Shown here: positions 6,887 to 9,542 of the stretch, one piece after another
Position numbering within the stretch: position 1 is the stretch's first letter
Layout of the letters: the number at the start of each line of letters is the position of its first letter
NCBI GenBank assembly: GCA_022360075.1
Contig: JAKSDN010001218.1
Span: 1 to 9,542 of the forward strand
Direction of reading: 5' to 3'
From: Kiloniellales bacterium
GTDB taxonomy: Bacteria > Pseudomonadota > Alphaproteobacteria > Kiloniellales > JAKSDN01
DNA: 9,542 nt
Program-made: the position numbers and the translations under genes
Notes under the pieces: model-generated
Told to the model about the DNA's origin: nothing
The model's input: the letters and a program-made list of their open reading frames with translations, nothing else
Databases searched by the model: none

Positions 6887-7390
6887 ATGCGCGGCAGACT
6901 GCTTCACGCTCCCTTACTCGCCTTGGTTCTGGCTTTGGGGCTCGCCAGCGGGCACAGCGGGCCGGCCACCGCCGCCGACTGGGCCGCGCTTCCCGGCTGG
7001 AAGGTGATGAAGACCCCGCACAGCTACGCGGACCTGATCGAGCGCCTGAACACGGCGGTCAAGGCGAACAAAATGGGCTTGGTCACGCGCGCGAGCGCCA
7101 CGCTGGGCGCCAAGAAGGTGCTCGACAAGGACATTCCCGGCAACATGGTGGTCGGCGTCTACCACCCGCGCTTTGCCGTGCGCATGCTCGAGGCCAGCGT
7201 TCCCGCCGGCATCGAGGCACCGATCCGCTTCTACATCACAGAGAACGGCGACAAGAGTGCCACGCTCAGCTACAAGACGCCCTCTTCAGTCTTCGCGCCC
7301 TACAGCGATGGCGGCGAGAAGCTGAAGGCCATGGCCGCCGAGCTGGACGAGATCTTCGCCAAGATCGCAAGCGAGGCGGTCGGCCCGTGA
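6887..7390 (+). CDS. Exported DUF302-domain protein
   Basis: This small protein of 167 residues has a signal peptide: basic MRGR, then a hydrophobic core LLALVLALGLASG, with likely cleavage after ATA at residue 29 or one residue later. The mature part resembles the DUF302 (TT1751-like) fold. It has SYADLIERLNTAVKANKMGLVTRAS (46-70) as the opening helix-strand, then GNMVVGVYHPRFAVRMLEA (85-103), then IRFYITENGD (113-122) and a tail with SSVFAPYSDGG. This follows the usual order of an amphipathic helix, a strand, a pattern of the form V-x-x-x-P followed by A-x-x-x-L, and a strand on acidic turns. The biochemical role of DUF302 is not established. It is the only plus-strand gene here, divergent from the hydrolase and convergent with tenA. 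There are no cysteines in the mature protein and no metal-binding motif is evident. Confidence 0.82.
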   Translation: MRGRLLHAPLLALVLALGLASGHSGPATAADWAALPGWKVMKTPHSYADLIERLNTAVKANKMGLVTRASATLGAKKVLDKDIPGNMVVGVYHPRFAVRMLEASVPAGIEAPIRFYITENGDKSATLSYKTPSSVFAPYSDGGEKLKAMAAELDEIFAKIASEAVGP

Positions 7391-7453
7391 TGCGCGGATT
7401 GAGGAACAGGTATCGGCAAACCTGGGTCCTGTAACCCAACCTCGCCTAACTCT

Positions 7454-7487
7454 CTGTCACCCTCGGGCTTGACCCGAGGGTCCATTG
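7454..7487 (+). repeat. Palindromic intergenic repeat, left copy
   Basis: This 34-base unit contains a 9-bp stem (7459-7467 with 7473-7481, ACCCTCGGG and its complement) and a CTTGA loop. It matches the type of short CGGGCTTGACCCG palindrome scattered between genes in many alphaproteobacterial genomes. An inverted second copy follows 51 bases later. It lies between two convergent genes, where it may also act as a terminator. Confidence 0.75.
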
Positions 7488-7538
7488 AAGGGCCACGCCG
7501 GGACCTACGTGGCGATGGGCCAGATGGTCCCGCAATAC

Positions 7539-7572
7539 CCATGGTTGCTCGGGTCAAGCCCGAGCATGACAG
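7539..7572 (-). repeat. Palindromic intergenic repeat, right copy (inverted)
   Basis: Read on the minus strand, this unit matches the left copy at 28 of 34 positions. Its own stem is 8 bp (7546-7553 with 7559-7566) with a 5-base loop. The two stem pairs that differ between copies are changed on both sides, so pairing is kept. The spacer between the copies also contains inverted CGGGACC/GGTCCCG segments, so the whole 119-base block (7454-7572) can fold as one long hairpin. Confidence 0.75.
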
Positions 7573-7613
7573 CAGGGTGTGAGGGTGCGGGGGCGCCTAA
7601 AACAGCAAGGGCG

Positions 7614-8354
7614 TCAAACACGACCACCCTTTACCGGTGCCATGCCCATATCCCAGAACCCGACCTCGAGCCGCGTGGCGGCGGCGAAGGTGGCACTGAG
7701 CGAGGCCCAGCGGGGCGAGACGGCGGGCTCGGCGCCCAGGCGCCGGGCCGCCACGCGCTCGAGCTGCGCGACCGCCGCGCGGGCGACCGATTGGTATTCC
7801 TCGCCGCCGTAGGTCTCGATCCAGGCCAGGTAAGGGTTGTTCTCGCGCCGGGTCTGCGGGTCGGCCAGGAGCCGGGCGCCGATCTCGCCGTAGCCGACCA
7901 CGCAGGGCGCCAGGGCCACCAGCAGGTCCAGCAGGTCGCCCGAGAGGCCGCGCTCCAACACGAAGCGGGTGTAGGCCATGTTGGCGGGCTCTTCCGGCAC
8001 CGCGGCCATCTCCGCCTCGCCCAGCCCCCTGCCGGCGCAGTAGTCGACGTGGAGGCTCATCTCGGCATTGATCAGCGCATCGAGCGTCGCGGCTGCCTGG
8101 CGCATGTCGTCGAGCTGCTCGCTCTTGAAGACGGCGAGCGCGTAGGCCCGGGCGAAGTGCTGGAGGAACAGGTAGTCCTGGACCAGGTAGTGGCGGAAAC
8201 CGGCCTCCGGCAGGCTGGCGTCGGCGAGCCCGCGGACGAATTCGTGATCGACATAAGCCTGCCAAGATTCGGTGCAGCCTTCCTTGAGCCGGGCGACCAG
8301 AGAGCCTGCCGGAATCAGGGCGGCGGGGGCGGCTTGCGGCGCGGCTTGAGTCAC
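7614..8354 (-). CDS. tenA: TenA family protein (thiaminase II / aminopyrimidine aminohydrolase)
   Basis: TenA enzymes hydrolyse 4-amino-5-aminomethyl-2-methylpyrimidine, a thiamine breakdown product, to the hydroxymethyl form reused for thiamine synthesis. They can also cleave thiamine. The 246-residue all-helical protein shows the family pattern W-x-x-Y-x-x-H-x-F (31-39), LVQDY (57-61), HFARAYALAVFKSE (66-79), the presumed nucleophile C151 in LAPCVVGYGEIG, ENNPYLAWIETY (171-182) and the late glutamate E230 in LEVGFWDMG. All the key residues I can place are present. About 15 alanine- and proline-rich residues precede the domain. The start is GTG at 8354. No ATG is available before residue 84 and no ribosome site is seen. 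It follows the ferredoxin gene by 12 bases, so the two are probably one operon, with a hairpin at the junction. No thi genes or TPP riboswitch were recognised nearby. Confidence 0.92.
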   Translation of the reverse strand: MTQAAPQAAPAALIPAGSLVARLKEGCTESWQAYVDHEFVRGLADASLPEAGFRHYLVQDYLFLQHFARAYALAVFKSEQLDDMRQAAATLDALINAEMSLHVDYCAGRGLGEAEMAAVPEEPANMAYTRFVLERGLSGDLLDLLVALAPCVVGYGEIGARLLADPQTRRENNPYLAWIETYGGEEYQSVARAAVAQLERVAARRLGAEPAVSPRWASLSATFAAATRLEVGFWDMGMAPVKGGRV

Positions 8355-8355
8355 G

Positions 8356-8376
8356 GGCCGGCGCGCTCAGCCGGCC
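8356..8376 (-). promoter_or_regulatory. Hairpin joining the end of the ferredoxin gene to the tenA start
   Basis: A perfect 7-bp GGCCGGC/GCCGGCC stem (8376-8370 with 8362-8356 on the minus strand) holds the ferredoxin stop codon in its 7-base loop and ends one base before the tenA GTG. Folding would hide the tenA start region unless a ribosome finishing the ferredoxin gene opens it. This is inferred from sequence only. Confidence 0.4.
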
Positions 8377-8699
8377 AGCAGGTTTTGGGTCTCGGCCGGC
8401 AGGCTCACCGTGAGCCCGTCGAGCTCTTCGGTGATGATGAGCTGGCAGCCGAGCCTCGAGGTCGCGGTCAGGCCGAAGGCCAGGTCGAGCATGTCCTCCT
8501 CGTCCTCGCTCGGCTCCGGCAGCCGGTCGTACCAGCCGGGATCGACGATCACGTGGCAGGTCGAGCAGGCGAGCGAGCCTTCGCAGGCCCCTTCGATATC
8601 GACGTCGTTGCGATGGGCGATCTCCAGCACGGAGAGCCCCAGCGGGGCGTCGACTTCCTTTCTGGTCCCATTGGGTTCGATGAAGGTCATCTTGGGCAT
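8367..8699 (-). CDS. fdx: [2Fe-2S] ferredoxin, adrenodoxin/Isc type
   Basis: This is a small soluble electron carrier of 110 residues. The cluster ligands are C39, C45, C48 and C85, with spacing C-x5-C-x2-C-x36-C, the pattern of vertebrate-type (adrenodoxin, Isc Fdx) ferredoxins and not the plant type (C-x4-C-x2-C-x29-C). The motif [14 protein letters not shown] (37-50) and the later SRLGCQL (81-87) match Isc ferredoxins closely. The acidic helix [13 protein letters not shown] (62-74) is the usual partner-binding surface. In Isc systems this protein gives electrons to the desulfurase-scaffold complex during Fe-S cluster assembly. The desulfurase gene lies 105 bases upstream on the same strand, but no iscU, iscA, hscB or hscA separates them in the window. 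The ATG at 8699 was chosen. ATG at 8690 is also possible, and neither has a strong ribosome site. Confidence 0.95.
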   Translation of the reverse strand: MPKMTFIEPNGTRKEVDAPLGLSVLEIAHRNDVDIEGACEGSLACSTCHVIVDPGWYDRLPEPSEDEEDMLDLAFGLTATSRLGCQLIITEELDGLTVSLPAETQNLLAG

Positions 8700-8804
8700 C
8701 GGGGCTTCATTCCGCTCACGAGGTCTGCGCGGCTAGATAGGGATTGAGCGCTGCTTTGACCAGCCTTTCCGACAGTCTCTCGGCGCCCGCGGTTCGTCGT
8801 CAGG

Positions 8805-9542
8805 TCATTCCGCCGCGCGCGCCGAGGCCGCGCGCAGCCGGGCGACCGCGGCGACGATCTGATCGGCCGCGGCCGACACATCTTGTGCGGTCGTGAAACG
8901 GCCGAGCCCGATCCGCAGGCTGCTGCGGGCCCGTTCGTCGGAAAGACCGAGCGCGCGCAGCACGTAGGAAGGCTCGACCGAGGCGGAGGTGCAGGCCGAG
9001 CCAGTCGAAACGGCCAAACCGGGCAAGGCCTCGATCAGCGCCTCCGCGTCGAGACCGGCGAAGCTGACGTTGAGGTTGCCGGGAACGCGCCGTTCCCAAT
9101 CGCCGTTCACGGACAGGCCCTCGAGCCGCGCGTTCAGGCTTTCCAGCAACTCGCCTCTCAGGGCGCGCAGACGTACGGCTTCTTCATCCATTTCGGCGGC
9201 GGCAATCGCGCAGGCCTCGCCCAGACCGACGCAGAGCGCAAGCGGCAGGGTGCCCGAGCGATGGCCCCGCTCCTGCCCGCCGCCGTCGATCAGCGGATCG
9301 AGTCGCACCCGCGGGCGGCGGCGTACGTAGAGCGCGCCGATGCCCTGCGGGCCGTAGAGCTTGTGCCCGGAGATGCTCAGCAGGTCGATGGCCATGGCCT
9401 CGACGTCGAGCGGGATCTTGCCCGCGGCCTGGGCCGCATCGCAGTGGAACAGCACGCCGCGCTCGCGGCAGAGGCGGCCGATCTCGGCCAGCGGCTGGAT
9501 CACGCCGATCTCGTTGTTGACCGCCATCAGCGAGACCAGGGC
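8805..9542 (-). CDS. iscS: Cysteine desulfurase, IscS type (partial, N-terminus outside window)
   Basis: This is a pyridoxal-phosphate enzyme that converts cysteine to alanine and holds the sulfur as a persulfide for Fe-S clusters, tRNA thiolation and other uses. The window shows the C-terminal 245 residues. The frame is open to the edge, starting [13 protein letters not shown]. The methionine in it is internal (compare the VNNEIG motif of IscS). The PLP-binding residues are the aspartate and glutamine in [11 protein letters not shown] and the Schiff-base lysine in [10 protein letters not shown] (codon 9362-9360). The catalytic cysteine is in [19 protein letters not shown] (codon 8993-8991). 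That loop and the C-terminal pattern place it in group I (IscS/NifS), not group II (SufS). The final residues are alanine-rich and lack the short IscU-docking tail I would expect of enteric IscS. The ferredoxin gene follows. Which of IscS or NifS is meant cannot be settled without the N-terminus and neighbours. Confidence 0.93.
   Translation of the reverse strand, partial: ALVSLMAVNNEIGVIQPLAEIGRLCRERGVLFHCDAAQAAGKIPLDVEAMAIDLLSISGHKLYGPQGIGALYVRRRPRVRLDPLIDGGGQERGHRSGTLPLALCVGLGEACAIAAAEMDEEAVRLRALRGELLESLNARLEGLSVNGDWERRVPGNLNVSFAGLDAEALIEALPGLAVSTGSACTSASVEPSYVLRALGLSDERARSSLRIGLGRFTTAQDVSAAADQIVAAVARLRAASARAAE

Noticed and set aside
7391..7613. Small RNA gene or short peptide in the convergent gap
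   Set aside because: Apart from the repeat pair there is no promoter-like sequence or start with a ribosome site, and short frames here only read through the palindromes.
7485..8747. Plus-strand open frame of 420 codons across the repeat region, tenA and ferredoxin
   Set aside because: It is antisense to two genes with intact catalytic or cluster residues, and it begins inside the palindromic repeat.
8700..8804. Small gene or regulatory element between iscS and the ferredoxin gene
   Set aside because: No open frame with a ribosome site, no strong hairpin and no convincing promoter pair were found in these 105 bases.

Overview
The window looks like a piece of a high-GC alphaproteobacterial chromosome. 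The GC-rich codon third positions, the MnmA variant with an IPCVRCN motif, the Isc-type ferredoxin next to an IscS-type desulfurase, and the paired CGGGCTTGACCCG-type intergenic palindromes all fit a Rhodospirillales-like lineage. Species and genus cannot be fixed from the sequence alone. Eight of the nine genes lie on the minus strand, so the transcriptional order runs from high to low coordinates.

From the high end: a cysteine desulfurase cut by the window edge (iscS, 8805-9542), a [2Fe-2S] ferredoxin of the adrenodoxin/Isc type (8367-8699) and a TenA-family thiaminase II (7614-8354). A convergent intergenic region of 223 bases follows. It carries two inverted copies of a palindromic repeat. 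Then comes the only plus-strand gene, a small exported DUF302 protein (6887-7390), and a 144-base divergent promoter region. An alpha/beta hydrolase of 460 residues (5360-6742) is followed after 43 bases by the tRNA 2-thiouridylase mnmA (4177-5316).

The low end is a carbohydrate-type ABC importer operon. Its order is ATPase (2977-4065), periplasmic solute-binding protein (1460-2905), MalF-type permease (439-1377) and MalG-type permease (cut by the window edge, 1-439). The substrate cannot be assigned. The two permease genes overlap by one base. A strong hairpin lies between the binding-protein gene and the first permease gene, as expected where the binding protein is made in excess.

The upper half has a sulfur theme. 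IscS supplies persulfide sulfur, the ferredoxin supplies electrons for Fe-S assembly, and MnmA puts sulfur on wobble uridine 34 of tRNA. TenA belongs to salvage of the sulfur vitamin thiamine. I found no mobile element, CRISPR array, phage gene, tRNA or rRNA, and no clearly new multi-gene system. The points most worth a second look are the importer ATPase whose switch-loop histidine is proline, the three-cysteine MnmA beside Fe-S genes, the inverted palindrome pair with compensatory changes, and a possible leaderless promoter for mnmA.
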